Below, piece by piece: positions 6,713 to 14,941 of a DNA stretch of 20,689 nt. Source of the DNA: Lentzea aerocolonigenes (GTDB lineage: Bacteria > Actinomycetota > Actinomycetes > Mycobacteriales > Pseudonocardiaceae); assembly GCF_000955955.1 (NCBI RefSeq), contig NZ_JYJG01000430.1, positions 1 to 20,689 on the forward strand. The letters run 5' to 3'. Within the stretch, counting starts at the first letter, position 1, and each line of letters begins with the position of its first letter. Made by a program: the position numbers and the translations under genes. The notes beneath the pieces were generated by a model. It was not told where the DNA came from, made no database searches, and worked only from the letters and a program-made list of their open reading frames with translations.

Positions 6713-7871
6713 CAAGCCGCCAGAGGTGGGTACACCAGCGGGCATGCGCGTGCTCAACCAACGCGCGGTGCTCGATCGGTTGCGCCGTCTGGGTGCCGCC
6801 ACCCGGCCGCAGATCGCGAAGGACACCGGGCTCTCCAAACCGACTGTCGGCCAGGCTCTGGTCGATCTCGAACGCCACGGGCTGGTGCGCCCCATCGGTC
6901 GCACAACCGCCGGTCCGGGCCGTTCTGCCGTCGTCTACGAGCCGAATCCGCTCGCCGGGTACGTGCTGGGCGTCGACATCGGGCGGGAGCGGATCCGGGC
7001 GGCCGTGGCCGATCTGGGCGGGTCCGTCGTGGCGCGCGTGGACGAGCGCAACCGCAGCCGGTCAGCGTCTTCATTGGTGCGCACGGTGACGGAGCTGGCG
7101 TCGCGGACCGTGGCCGACGCGGGGATCGCGCTGTCGGACGTCGTGGTGAAGGTGATCGGCAGTCCTGGCGTGATCGATCAACGTTCCCGGGTCGTGCGAC
7201 ACGCGCCCAACCTGCCCGGCTGGGAGTCCGCCGGTGTGCTCGACGGGCTGGAATCGTCGCTGGGTCCGGCGGTGGTCGTGGAGAACGACGCGAACCTGGC
7301 GGCGTTGGGGGAGCACGTCTACGGGGCGGCTCGCGATGTGCGGGTGTTCGTCTGCGTGACCGTCGGTACCGGTGTCGGCATGGGGATCTGTGTCGACGGC
7401 GTGCTGTTCCGCGGTGCGCACGGGGCGGCGGGCGAGGTCGGGTTCCTGCCGTTCGGCAAGTCCGCTTCGGACGTCCAACGTGGACAGTTCGAGGAGGCGG
7501 CCGCGGCGGAGTCCGTGGTGGCGCACGCTCGGGAACTCGGACTTGCTGCGCGCACGGCACTCGAGGTGTTCTCCTTGGCGCGTTCGGGAGATGTGCAGGC
7601 TCTTGAGGTCGTGCGGGTGGAGGCGGAACGGCTGGCGTTCCTCGTCGCCGCGGTGGCCGCGGTGATCGACCCTTCGCTGGTCGTGCTGGGTGGTGGCGTC
7701 GGGTCGAACGTCGACTTGCTGCTGCCGCCGATGGAAGCTTCGTTGCGGACGATGACGCCACTGGCGCCTCGGGTCGTCGCGGGCTCGCTGGGCGACGGCG
7801 CGGTGCTCTCCGGCGCCATCGCGATGGGCCTCGAAGCCGCCCGTGAATTGGTCTTCGAAGTTACTCTCTGA
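6702..7871 (+). CDS. ROK-family transcriptional repressor
   Basis: A 389-residue regulator of the ROK class (repressor, ORF, kinase). An N-terminal winged helix-turn-helix (about 17-75; RPQIAKDTGLSKPTVGQALVD region) precedes a sugar-kinase-like domain. That domain shows the phosphate-loop-like VDIGRERIRAA (91-101), ENDAN with Asp196, VGTGVGMGI (221-229) and the VLGGGVG segment (328-334). The usual Cys zinc motif (CGxxGCxE) is missing and the expected ExGH sugar motif reads GEVGF. Such proteins repress sugar-use genes until a sugar binds. The divergent secreted mannosidase makes mannose or a mannoside a plausible signal, but this is inference. The GTG at 6702 follows a -10 box by six bases (leaderless). 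An in-frame ATG at 6744 is the alternative start. Confidence 0.9.
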   Translation: MTDRKPPEVGTPAGMRVLNQRAVLDRLRRLGAATRPQIAKDTGLSKPTVGQALVDLERHGLVRPIGRTTAGPGRSAVVYEPNPLAGYVLGVDIGRERIRAAVADLGGSVVARVDERNRSRSASSLVRTVTELASRTVADAGIALSDVVVKVIGSPGVIDQRSRVVRHAPNLPGWESAGVLDGLESSLGPAVVVENDANLAALGEHVYGAARDVRVFVCVTVGTGVGMGICVDGVLFRGAHGAAGEVGFLPFGKSASDVQRGQFEEAAAAESVVAHARELGLAARTALEVFSLARSGDVQALEVVRVEAERLAFLVAAVAAVIDPSLVVLGGGVGSNVDLLLPPMEASLRTMTPLAPRVVAGSLGDGAVLSGAIAMGLEAARELVFEVTL

Positions 7872-7876
7872 GAGTA
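7862..7876. repeat. Perfect palindrome over ROK stop codon
   Basis: TACTCTC-T-GAGAGTA is a perfect 15-bp palindrome including the TGA stop. The one-base centre makes an RNA hairpin unlikely and a DNA-binding site more likely. It sits about 65 bases upstream of the small promoter-like element at 7940. Confidence 0.5.
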
Positions 7877-7939
7877 GTCGAGCGACCCTTACCTGGTAGT
7901 TCACTCAATTGTCGTAACTGTTAACGGCGTTTTGTGGCT

Positions 7940-7945
7940 TAGCGT
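7940..7945 (+). promoter_or_regulatory. Possible -10 box upstream of a tiny ORF
   Basis: TAGCGT fits TANNNT. It is followed at a sensible distance by a strong ribosome binding site (GGAGG, 7963-7967) and a GTG at 7973. The -35 region is poor, so this is a weak call. Confidence 0.3.
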
Positions 7946-7972
7946 TACCGGAACCTCCACCTGGAGGGTGTT

Positions 7973-8002
7973 GTGTCCTTCCGTTGCAAGGGGAGTCGGT
8001 AG
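7973..8002 (+). CDS. Possible 9-codon leader peptide
   Basis: GTG at 7973, five bases after a clear GGAGG, opens a nine-residue frame (MSFRCKGSR) ending at TAG 8000-8002. The stop lies inside the left arm of the following hairpin, a layout seen in leader-peptide attenuators, but no plus-strand gene follows. It may be a relic of a lost gene or a small peptide or RNA unit. I do not recognise the peptide. Confidence 0.25.
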   Translation: MSFRCKGSR

Positions 8003-8031
8003 GGGGATGCGGGGGACGTAGCCCCCTACCG
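7997..8031. terminator. Hairpin after the small ORF
   Basis: CGGTAGGGGG (7997-8006) and CCCCCTACCG (8022-8031) form perfect 10-bp arms around a 15-base loop. It could stop plus-strand transcription from ROK or from the small leader, or back up the next hairpin for the minus-strand acyl-CoA dehydrogenase gene. Confidence 0.6.
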
Positions 8032-8035
8032 GCCG

Positions 8036-8080
8036 TGCACTGGGCAGTGCCGCGCCCGCACCATCAGCCTGCCCAGTGCA
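8036..8080. terminator. Hairpin downstream of acyl-CoA dehydrogenase
   Basis: TGCACTGGGCAG (8036-8047) and CTGCCCAGTGCA (8069-8080) are perfect 12-bp arms with a 21-base loop, starting 13 bases past the stop of the minus-strand gene. There is no U-tract, but the perfect stem and convergent position support a bidirectional terminator. Confidence 0.65.
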
Positions 8081-8093
8081 GTAACGGGGGTTC

Positions 8094-9968
8094 TCACCTC
8101 GGTGTAGGCCGGTGGACGTTCGCCGCCGTCGACTCGTGGTGCGTCGAGTCCGCGATCCAGCTGCCGGGGATGGACGCGTCGATCACGCCCTCCTCCAGCC
8201 ACGTGTAGTTGCCGTCCAGGACCTGCCTGGACAGCACCACGTCGCTGTCGTCGGTGTTCCGCCACAGCTTGTCGAACAGCTCGTCGACCCGGATCCGCGC
8301 CTGCTTGGCGAACGCGTCGGCGAGCATCTGCGCGTTGGGGTTCTTGTCCTGCTGCGCGCGCACGCACGTGGCGCTGATCGCGAACAGCTCGGCGCCGATG
8401 TCGACGATCCGGCTGAGGAACCGCTGCTTGCGCTCCATCTTCCCCTGCCAGCGGGACATGGCGTAGAACGTCTGGCGCGCGAGCTTGCGGGCGGAGCGTT
8501 CGACGAACCTGAGGTGCTTGGCGAGCGGGCCGAACTCCGTGTAGCCGACCGGGGTCTGGCCCTTGCCGACCACGAGGGTGGGGAGCCACTTGGCGTAGAA
8601 GCCGCCTGCTTTGGCCGCGGCCTTCATCTTGGCCTGGCGGTCGGCGTCCGGGTCGATGATGTCGCCGGCGACACTCAGGTGTGCGTCCACCGCTTCGCGG
8701 GCGATCAGCAGGTGCATGATCTCCGTCGAGCCTTCGAAGATGCGGTTGATGCGGAGGTCCCGCAGGACCTGCTCGGCCGCGATGCCGCGTTCTCCGCGTG
8801 CTGCTTGGCTTTCCGCGGTCTCGTAACCTCGGCCGCCGCGGATCTGGACCAGTTCGTCTGCCACGAGCCAGGCTTTTTCGGACGCGTAGAGCTTGGCCAG
8901 GGCGGCTTCGATCCGGATGTCGTGCTTGCCGGCGTCGGCCAGTTCGGAGCTGAGGTCGAGGACTGCTTCGAGGGCGTAGGCGGTGGCGGCGATGTAGGCG
9001 ATCTTGCCTGCGATGGCTTCGTGTTTGCCTACCGGGAGGCCCCACTGGATGCGTTCGGTGGACCACTCGCGGGCGATCTTCAGGCACCACTTGGCACTGC
9101 CCGCGCAGAGTGCGGGGAGGCTGAGGCGGCCGGTGTTGAGGGTGGCGAGGGCGATTTTCAGGCCTGCGCCTTCCTTGCCGATCACGTTCTTCTTCGGGAC
9201 GCGGACGTTGTGGAACCTGGTGACGCCGTTTTCCAGGCCCCGCAGGCCCATGAACGCGTTGCGGTTCTCGACGGTGATGCCCTCGGCGTCTGCTTCGACC
9301 ACGAACGCGGTGATGCCTCGGTCTGGGACCTGGGCCATGACTACGAGGAGGTCGGCTACCACGCCGTTGGTGGTCCAGAGTTTTACGCCGTTGAGGATGT
9401 AGTCGTCGCCGTCGGGCGTGGCGATGGTGCCGAGCCTGGCCGGGTCGCTGCCGACGTCCGGTTCGGTCAGGAGGAACGCCGTGATCTCGCCCTTGGCGCA
9501 CCTCGGCAGGAACTCCTGCTTCTGCTCCGGGCTGCCGAACATCGCGACCGGCTGGGGGACGCCGATGGACTGGTGTGCTGAGAGCATGGCGCCGATCGCG
9601 GGGCTGGCCGAGCCCACGAGCATCAGGGCCCTGTTGTAGTAGACCTGGGTCAGGCCTATGCCGCCGTACTCAGGCTTGATCTTCATGCCGAACGCGCCGA
9701 GGTCCTTGAGGCCCTTGAGCACGTCGTCGGGGATCTGGGCGTCTCGTTCGATCACCGTGTTGTCGATGTGGGACTCGGTGAACTTGCGGAGCTTCTCCAG
9801 GAAGGCCTCGCCGCGTTCGCGGTCTTCCGCGGTGCCGCTCGGATGCGGGTGGATCAGGTCGATGCGGAAGTGGCCGAGGAAGAGCTCCTTGCCGAAGCTC
9901 GGTCGCTGCCAGCGGGTTTCCCGTGCTTGTTCGGCGACCTGCCTGGCCGCGCGCTCGTCGACGGTCAT
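8094..9968 (-). CDS. Long-chain type acyl-CoA dehydrogenase
   Basis: A 624-residue flavoenzyme of the acyl-CoA dehydrogenase family that makes the trans-2,3 double bond in the first step of fatty acid beta-oxidation. Visible features are the N-terminal helical domain, the FAD-region motif LLTEPDVGSDP (166-176), WTTNG (198-202), and IRGGRGYETAE (376-386). INRIFEGSTEIMH (407-419) carries the catalytic-type Glu412. About 200 further residues follow the usual 400-residue core, so it resembles the long VLCAD/ACAD9 form more than short soluble types; chain-length preference is inference. The ATG at 9968 has GGGAGGT four bases upstream, a strong ribosome site, and a promoter just before. It stands alone with no other fatty-acid gene nearby. 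The electron acceptor is presumably ETF. Confidence 0.93.
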   Translation of the reverse strand: MTVDERAARQVAEQARETRWQRPSFGKELFLGHFRIDLIHPHPSGTAEDRERGEAFLEKLRKFTESHIDNTVIERDAQIPDDVLKGLKDLGAFGMKIKPEYGGIGLTQVYYNRALMLVGSASPAIGAMLSAHQSIGVPQPVAMFGSPEQKQEFLPRCAKGEITAFLLTEPDVGSDPARLGTIATPDGDDYILNGVKLWTTNGVVADLLVVMAQVPDRGITAFVVEADAEGITVENRNAFMGLRGLENGVTRFHNVRVPKKNVIGKEGAGLKIALATLNTGRLSLPALCAGSAKWCLKIAREWSTERIQWGLPVGKHEAIAGKIAYIAATAYALEAVLDLSSELADAGKHDIRIEAALAKLYASEKAWLVADELVQIRGGRGYETAESQAARGERGIAAEQVLRDLRINRIFEGSTEIMHLLIAREAVDAHLSVAGDIIDPDADRQAKMKAAAKAGGFYAKWLPTLVVGKGQTPVGYTEFGPLAKHLRFVERSARKLARQTFYAMSRWQGKMERKQRFLSRIVDIGAELFAISATCVRAQQDKNPNAQMLADAFAKQARIRVDELFDKLWRNTDDSDVVLSRQVLDGNYTWLEEGVIDASIPGSWIADSTHHESTAANVHRPTPR

Positions 9969-9993
9969 GGTTACCTCCCGGTAGGTGTGATTC

Positions 9994-10021
9994 ACGTTAC
10001 TCAGGGGTAGTCGGATGTCCA
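9994..10021 (-). promoter_or_regulatory. Promoter of acyl-CoA dehydrogenase gene
   Basis: On the minus strand TGGACA (10021-10016), a 16-base spacer and TAACGT (9999-9994) lie about 26 bases from the start codon. They give a short leader that holds the GGGAGGT ribosome site. GTGA-A-TCAC next to the -10 is a small palindrome that could be part of an operator. Confidence 0.55.
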
Positions 10022-10159
10022 CCGGCTTGGAGGGTGAGATCTTGGGGGATTCGCGGACGGGGCCCAGCGCCACGAGCAGGCTGATGGCACGCCTGTTGCT
10101 CAGGGCGGCCACCGGAGCGCACGGGAAGAGCAGCTCGCCTTCGGCATCGGCGCAATGCA

Positions 10160-10189
10160 AAAGGGCCACCCCCGTGGGGGCGGCCCTTT
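10160..10189 (-). terminator. Intrinsic terminator of DUF3105-DUF305 operon
   Basis: AAAGGGCC (10160-10167) and GGCCCTTT (10182-10189) enclose an inner CCCCC/GGGGG stem with one mismatch and a 2-base loop. On the minus strand it follows the DUF305 stop by 13 bases and ends in TTTT, a textbook intrinsic terminator. Confidence 0.85.
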
Positions 10190-10202
10190 CGTGTGGAGGT
10201 GG

Positions 10203-10898
10203 CTACGGCAGCGGGGCGGCTCCGCGCTTCGCCAGGTAGTTCTTCATCAGGTCGGTTTCGTTGGTTTGCGACTTCAGCATGTTGTCCGCGAGCGTGCGCA
10301 CGAACGGCTGGGCCGCTCGGGTCGAGGCGTACTCGGCCATCGGTGCGCCGCCTGTGTGGTGGCGGAGCATCAGCTGCAGGAAGTAGACGTCGAAGTCACG
10401 GCCTGCTGGCATGGTGCGCAGCTTGGTGAGCTCGTCGGTCGTGGCCATGCCCGGCATCAGCGGTTGGCCTGCCTGCGGGGTGGTGGCGCCGTGGCCGTGG
10501 ACGCCCGAGTCGTTCATCCAGGACATGTAGACGCCCGAGATGTTCTGCTCGTGCTCGTTCCACATCATCAGCCAGCCCTTCATGCGGCCGACCTGCTCCA
10601 GTTGCGTGGAGGAGATGTCGAACGCGAGCTGGCGGACTTCCGAGTCGGTGGAGCGGTCTCGGGCGATGTTGGCCATCTGGATGCCCTGCAGGTGGTGCTG
10701 GGACATGTCCTGGCAGAAGCCCACGTCCACGGAGCCCGAGGCCGGGACCGCGGACGAGGAGGAGCCGGGGAGCTTCACGAGCAGGCCCACCGCCGCGCCC
10801 AGGAGGAGGATCGCCAGGACTGCGGCGCCGATGACGAGGGCCCGAGCTGCTCCGGAAGGGCGCTCGGACACCTCGACGTCTTCGGTGTCGACCGACAT
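10203..10898 (-). CDS. DUF305 family protein, membrane-anchored
   Basis: A 231-residue protein with a short cytoplasmic start, one membrane helix (about 18-43) and an extracellular DUF305 domain (58-225). DUF305 is a helical, ferritin-like fold; family members such as cyanobacterial CopM bind copper or silver, but most are uncharacterised. Two copies of the family motif are visible: FCQDMSQHHLQGIQMA (61-76) and LMLRHHTGGAPMAEYA (176-191), both with paired His and Met. Further His residues lie in between (HGHG, 134-137). Its ATG overlaps the DUF3105 stop by one base (TGATG), so the two are translationally coupled and likely work together at the cell surface. A metal-related role is inference from motifs. 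Confidence 0.88.
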   Translation of the reverse strand: MSVDTEDVEVSERPSGAARALVIGAAVLAILLLGAAVGLLVKLPGSSSSAVPASGSVDVGFCQDMSQHHLQGIQMANIARDRSTDSEVRQLAFDISSTQLEQVGRMKGWLMMWNEHEQNISGVYMSWMNDSGVHGHGATTPQAGQPLMPGMATTDELTKLRTMPAGRDFDVYFLQLMLRHHTGGAPMAEYASTRAAQPFVRTLADNMLKSQTNETDLMKNYLAKRGAAPLP

Positions 10899-11722
10899 CA
10901 GCTGGACGGCGGGGTCGAGCCCGACGGCGGCGTGCTCATCGGCTGCTGGCCCTGCTCGGCCTCGGTCTTCGACTCGTCCTTGCCGCCGTCCATCGGGACC
11001 GCGTCGGCGCCGGGCTTCTCAGCCACGAACGGCGCCGGGTTGGAGAGGAACTGCGTGTTCTCGCACGAAGCACCGACCTCGGGGTAGGTGTTCGAGTTGC
11101 GCAGCAGCGAGGAGATGAACTGGTCGACGCGCTCGTCGTCGGCCTTCTCGACCTTCAGCTGGTGACCCCAGGACTGGAGGGAGATCGGCTTGTCGAGACC
11201 GGGGTACGGCGACAGCATCATGTACGGGATGCCCTCGACCTTGGTCTTGAGCTTCGCGAGCGCGTCGTCCTTGACCTGGTCCGGGTTGTACGCGATCCAG
11301 ACGGCGCCGTGCTCGAGGCCGTGGACCATGTTCTCCGTGCGCACGGCCTTGTCGTAGACGACGCCGGTGCAGTCGGCCCACTGGCCGTCGTGCGGGCCGC
11401 CGAAGGGCGGGGACTGGTCGTAGGCGACGCGCTGGGTGGCGTCGACGTGCTTCGAGCCCTTGTACTCCTTGGTCACGATGCCCGCGAGCTGCTGCGACGG
11501 GTCCTTGTTCGTGTCCGAGGGCTTCCACTTGGCCAGGGCGGCCTCTTTGACGTTGTTCGCGTGGATCTGCGAGTACGCATATCCGAACACGCCGCCGGCC
11601 AGGCCGAGCACGGCGATCACCGCGATGATCGTGCCCCACGGCTTCGGCTTGTTCGCCACCACGGAGGAACGGGCGGCCGCCACGCTGCTGCGTGTGGCCT
11701 TCGTCTTCTTGCCGCTTACCAT
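10898..11722 (-). CDS. DUF3105 family protein, membrane-anchored
   Basis: A 274-residue protein of unknown function. A basic start is followed by one membrane helix (about 29-50) that would place the rest outside the cell. The DUF3105 domain (about 75-225) shows PPFGGPHDGQWADCTGVV (105-122) and MVHGLEHGAVWIAY (132-145), whose conserved His pair looks like a metal or catalytic site. Cys118 and Cys220 could form a disulfide. A low-complexity Ser/Pro/Gln tail (245-274) ends it. The ATG at 11722 places the helix properly and starts the conserved part; the longer frame to 11887 would run into the argS promoter. It is the first gene of the coupled DUF3105-DUF305 pair, divergent from argS. Confidence 0.87.
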   Translation of the reverse strand: MVSGKKTKATRSSVAAARSSVVANKPKPWGTIIAVIAVLGLAGGVFGYAYSQIHANNVKEAALAKWKPSDTNKDPSQQLAGIVTKEYKGSKHVDATQRVAYDQSPPFGGPHDGQWADCTGVVYDKAVRTENMVHGLEHGAVWIAYNPDQVKDDALAKLKTKVEGIPYMMLSPYPGLDKPISLQSWGHQLKVEKADDERVDQFISSLLRNSNTYPEVGASCENTQFLSNPAPFVAEKPGADAVPMDGGKDESKTEAEQGQQPMSTPPSGSTPPSS

Positions 11723-11758
11723 GTCCGCCTCAGATGTCGTCCTGGTCAACCGGCCGCC

Positions 11759-11764
11759 AGTGTA
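11759..11764 (-). promoter_or_regulatory. Probable -10 box of DUF3105-DUF305 operon
   Basis: TACACT on the minus strand fits TANNNT and would give a leader of about 30 bases before the ATG at 11722. The nearest -35-like hexamer, CTGACA, is 20 bases upstream, longer than usual. Confidence 0.4.
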
Positions 11765-11801
11765 GGGACACCATGTCTGATCACTGTCAGCGCAGGGCGA
11801 T

Positions 11802-11811
11802 ACCACGTGGT
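11802..11811. promoter_or_regulatory. Palindrome in divergent DUF3105/argS region
   Basis: ACCACGTGGT is a perfect 10-bp palindrome upstream of both divergent promoters. It could bind a regulator, but no family can be assigned. Confidence 0.3.
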
Positions 11812-11854
11812 CGTTAACACTTGCCGTCTCACCCTCCGAGACCCGGTAACCCGG

Positions 11855-11884
11855 TCGAGACCTGCGACAACGCGCCTCTAGACT
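11855..11884 (+). promoter_or_regulatory. Promoter of argS operon
   Basis: TCGAGA (11855-11860), an 18-base spacer and TAGACT (11879-11884) lie directly before the argS GTG at 11893. Eight bases separate the -10 from the start codon, implying a leaderless or nearly leaderless transcript. The -35 is only a 4/6 match. Confidence 0.5.
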
Positions 11885-11892
11885 CATGCGTC

Positions 11893-13521
11893 GTGACCCC
11901 TGAAGCGCTCGCCGATCTCGTTCGGACCACGGTTGCCCAGTTGCTGGCTGACCGAGGCCTGGACACCGCCGCTCTGCCTGAGCAGGTGACGGTCGAGCGA
12001 CCCAGGAACCCCGAGCACGGGGACTACGCCACGAACATCGCGCTGCAGCTCGCCAAGAAGGTCGGAGTCAACCCGCGCGAGTTCGCCACGTGGCTCGCCG
12101 AGGCGCTGCTGACCCAGGCCGCCATCGCGAAGGCCGACGTCGCCGGTCCCGGCTTCCTGAACCTCACCATCGCCACCGAGGCGCAGGGCGCGATCGTCGA
12201 GGACGCGCTGAAGGACGGCTACGGCACCGGCGCGGAGCTGGCCGGGCAGAAGATCAACCTGGAGTTCGTCTCCGCGAACCCGACCGGGCCCATCCACCTG
12301 GGTGGCGCGCGCTGGGCGGCCGTCGGCGATGCGATCGGCCGCGTGCTGCAGGCCCGTGGCGCCGAGATCACCCGCGAGTACTACATCAACGACGCGGGCG
12401 CGCAGATCGACAGGTTCGTCAACTCGCTGATCGCCGCCGCGAAGGGCGAGCCCGTGCCCGAGGACGGCTACGCGGGCACGTACGTGGGTGAGATCGCGGC
12501 CGAGGTGCTGCGCCGCGAACCGGGCGCGCTCGGCGACCCCGCGACGGTGCGTCGCGTCGGTCTCGAGCTGATGACCGACGAGATCAAGCGCAGCCTCGCC
12601 GACTTCGGCACCCACTTCGACGTCTTCTTCTCCGAGCTCACGCTGCACCAGAGCGGTGCGGTCGAGGGCACGGTGGAGAAGCTCAAGGCGTCCGGCTCGC
12701 TGTACGAGAAGGACGGCGCCTGGTGGCTGCGGTCCACCGACTACGGCGACGACAAGGACCGGGTCGTCATCAAGGGCGATGGCAACCCGGCCTACATCGC
12801 CGGTGACATCGCCTACCTCGCGGACAAGCAGAGCCGCGGCTACGACCGCTTCATCTACATGCTCGGCGCGGACCACCACGGCTACACCGCGCGTCTCAAG
12901 GCGGCCGCGGCCGTGCTGGGTGGTGACCCGGACAGCGTCGAGGTGCTGATCGGCCAGCTCGTGAACCTCGTCAGCGGCGGTCAGCCGGTGCGGATGAGCA
13001 AGCGCGCGGGCACCGTCATCACGATGGAGGACCTGGTCGACGCGGTCGGTGTGGACGCCGCCCGCTACGCCATGATCCGGTCGAGCGTCGACTCGTCGCT
13101 GGACATCGACCTCGACCTGCTTCGCAAGCACAGCAACGACAACCCGGTCTACTACGTGCAGTACGCCCACGCGCGCACGTCGTCGATCCTGCGCAACGCC
13201 GCTGATCTCGGCATCACCCCCGGAGAGGACTTCGCGCTGCTCACCCACGAGCGCGAGGGCGACCTCATCCGCACCATCGGCGAGTTCCCGCGTGTGGTGG
13301 CCACCGCCGCCGAGCTCCGGGAACCGCACCGCGTGGCTCGCTACCTCGAAGAGCTCGCGGGCACGTACCACCGCTTCCAGCAGGACTGCCGCGTGCTTCC
13401 ACGCGGTGATGAGGAGACGACTCCGTTGCACCAGGTCAGGCTTCAGCTCGTCAACGCGACCAGGCGGGTCTTCGCCGCGGGCCTCGGCCTGCTCGGCGTG
13501 ACCGCCCCGGAGCGCATGTGA
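11893..13521 (+). CDS. argS: Arginyl-tRNA synthetase
   Basis: A 542-residue class I synthetase that charges tRNA-Arg with arginine using ATP in the cytoplasm. The N-terminal tRNA-binding domain ([16 protein letters not shown] segment) is followed by the Rossmann catalytic domain. [11 protein letters not shown] contains the HIGH-type signature (HLGG, 135-138), MSKRAGTV is the KMSKS-type loop (368-371), and the C-terminal anticodon-binding helical domain ends near GVTAPERM. Length matches the family. The GTG at 11893 gives the normal N-terminus and follows a -10 box; the upstream in-frame ATG at 11821 would overlap the promoter. It heads an operon, and its stop overlaps the next start by one base. 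Confidence 0.96.
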   Translation: MTPEALADLVRTTVAQLLADRGLDTAALPEQVTVERPRNPEHGDYATNIALQLAKKVGVNPREFATWLAEALLTQAAIAKADVAGPGFLNLTIATEAQGAIVEDALKDGYGTGAELAGQKINLEFVSANPTGPIHLGGARWAAVGDAIGRVLQARGAEITREYYINDAGAQIDRFVNSLIAAAKGEPVPEDGYAGTYVGEIAAEVLRREPGALGDPATVRRVGLELMTDEIKRSLADFGTHFDVFFSELTLHQSGAVEGTVEKLKASGSLYEKDGAWWLRSTDYGDDKDRVVIKGDGNPAYIAGDIAYLADKQSRGYDRFIYMLGADHHGYTARLKAAAAVLGGDPDSVEVLIGQLVNLVSGGQPVRMSKRAGTVITMEDLVDAVGVDAARYAMIRSSVDSSLDIDLDLLRKHSNDNPVYYVQYAHARTSSILRNAADLGITPGEDFALLTHEREGDLIRTIGEFPRVVATAAELREPHRVARYLEELAGTYHRFQQDCRVLPRGDEETTPLHQVRLQLVNATRRVFAAGLGLLGVTAPERM

Positions 13522-14939
13522 TGCGCGCGCACCCGGCCGGACCCCGGCACGCTGATGTGATGGTTCCCGGCAACACCGCCGGCGACCGCCCCGCGACCGC
13601 AGAACAGCTCGACTACCTGCCGCCGAACGTGTGGCCGCGCAACGCTTCCCGCAACGCTTCCGGCGTCGTGGAGCTGGCCGGTGTGGACGTGCGCGGGCTG
13701 GCCGAGCAGTACGGCACCCCGCTGTTCGTCATGGACGAGCAGGACTTCCGCGCACGCTGCCGTGAGCACGCCGAGGCGTTCGGCGACCCGACGCTCGTGC
13801 ACTACGCGTCCAAGGCGTTCCTGAGCGTCCAGGTCGCGAAGTGGGTGGCCGAAGAGGGCCTCTCGATCGACGTCTGCAGCGGCGGCGAGCTCGCGATCGC
13901 GCTCAAGGCGGACTTCCCGGCCGAGCGCATCGCGTTGCACGGCAACAACAAGAGCGTTCCCGAGCTCGTCGCGGCCGTCGAGGCGGGCGTCGGCGGGATC
14001 GTGCTCGACAGCTACCACGAGATCGCGCGCCTGGACGCCATCGCGCGCGAACGCGGTGTGGTGCAGCCGGTGCTGATCCGCGTGACGGTCGGCGTCGAGG
14101 CGCACACGCACGAGTTCATCGCGACCGCGCACGAGGACCAGAAGTTCGGCTTCTCGCTGTCCTCCGGCGACGCGGCCGAGGCCGTGCGGCGCGTGCTCAA
14201 GGCGACCGGCCTCAAGCTCGTCGGCCTGCACAGCCACATCGGCTCGCAGATCTTCGACGCGTCCGGCTTCGAGGTCGCGGCCCGGCGCGTGATCGGCCTG
14301 CTCGCGGACATCCGCTCCGAGCACGGCGACATCGCCTCGCTGACGGTCGTCGACCTCGGTGGCGGTCTCGGCATCGCCTACACGCCGGACGACGACCCGC
14401 CCCCGCCCGCGGAGCTCGCGCGGCAGCTGCACAACATCGTGCAGAAGGAGTGCGAGCACAACGGCCTGGAGATGCCTCGCATCGCGGTCGAGCCCGGCCG
14501 CGCGATCGTCGGCCCCGGCACGGTCACCGTGTACGAGGTCGGCACCATCAAGGACGTCGAGCTGGACGGTGGCGCGCGCCGCCGGTACGTCAGTGTGGAC
14601 GGCGGCATGAGCGACAACATCCGCACTGCGCTGTACGACGCGGTCTACGACTGCAAGCTCGTCTCGCGCGCCGCGGAGCCCGAGTCGCGGGCTGTGCTGT
14701 GCCGCGTGGTCGGCAAGCACTGCGAGTCCGGTGACATCGTGGTTCGTGACTGCTGGCTGCCCGACGACCTGGCGCCGGGAGACCTGGTGGCGATCGCTGC
14801 GACCGGGGCCTACTGCTACTCGATGGCGAGCGGGTACAACCGACTTCCACGGCCCGCGCTCGCCGCGGTGACCGGTGGAGAGGCGCGGCTGCTGCTGCGT
14901 CGTGAGACCGAGGACGATCTGTTCCGTCTGGAGGTATAG
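13521..14939 (+). CDS. lysA: Diaminopimelate decarboxylase
   Basis: A 472-residue PLP enzyme of fold type III that decarboxylates meso-diaminopimelate to L-lysine, the last step of lysine synthesis. HYASKAF holds the Schiff-base Lys98. Other family motifs are HSHIGSQI (237-244), the Gly-rich phosphate loop [26 protein letters not shown] and CESGDIV with the cross-subunit active-site Cys401. The ATG at 13521 overlaps the argS TGA by one base and has GGAG eight bases upstream; a GTG three bases earlier and an ATG at 13560 are alternatives. The first 45 residues are a non-conserved tail. The coupled argS-lysA order is common in actinomycetes. Confidence 0.96.
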   Translation: MRAHPAGPRHADVMVPGNTAGDRPATAEQLDYLPPNVWPRNASRNASGVVELAGVDVRGLAEQYGTPLFVMDEQDFRARCREHAEAFGDPTLVHYASKAFLSVQVAKWVAEEGLSIDVCSGGELAIALKADFPAERIALHGNNKSVPELVAAVEAGVGGIVLDSYHEIARLDAIARERGVVQPVLIRVTVGVEAHTHEFIATAHEDQKFGFSLSSGDAAEAVRRVLKATGLKLVGLHSHIGSQIFDASGFEVAARRVIGLLADIRSEHGDIASLTVVDLGGGLGIAYTPDDDPPPPAELARQLHNIVQKECEHNGLEMPRIAVEPGRAIVGPGTVTVYEVGTIKDVELDGGARRRYVSVDGGMSDNIRTALYDAVYDCKLVSRAAEPESRAVLCRVVGKHCESGDIVVRDCWLPDDLAPGDLVAIAATGAYCYSMASGYNRLPRPALAAVTGGEARLLLRRETEDDLFRLEV

Positions 14940-14941
14940 AG

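Noticed and set aside
8026..9501. Minus-strand frame overlapping the acyl-CoA dehydrogenase in another frame
   Set aside because: Arg/Pro/His-rich out-of-frame translation of a real gene.
11821..11892. Upstream ATG extension of argS
   Set aside because: The extension overlaps the promoter and adds residues with no family similarity; the GTG at 11893 gives the normal N-terminus.
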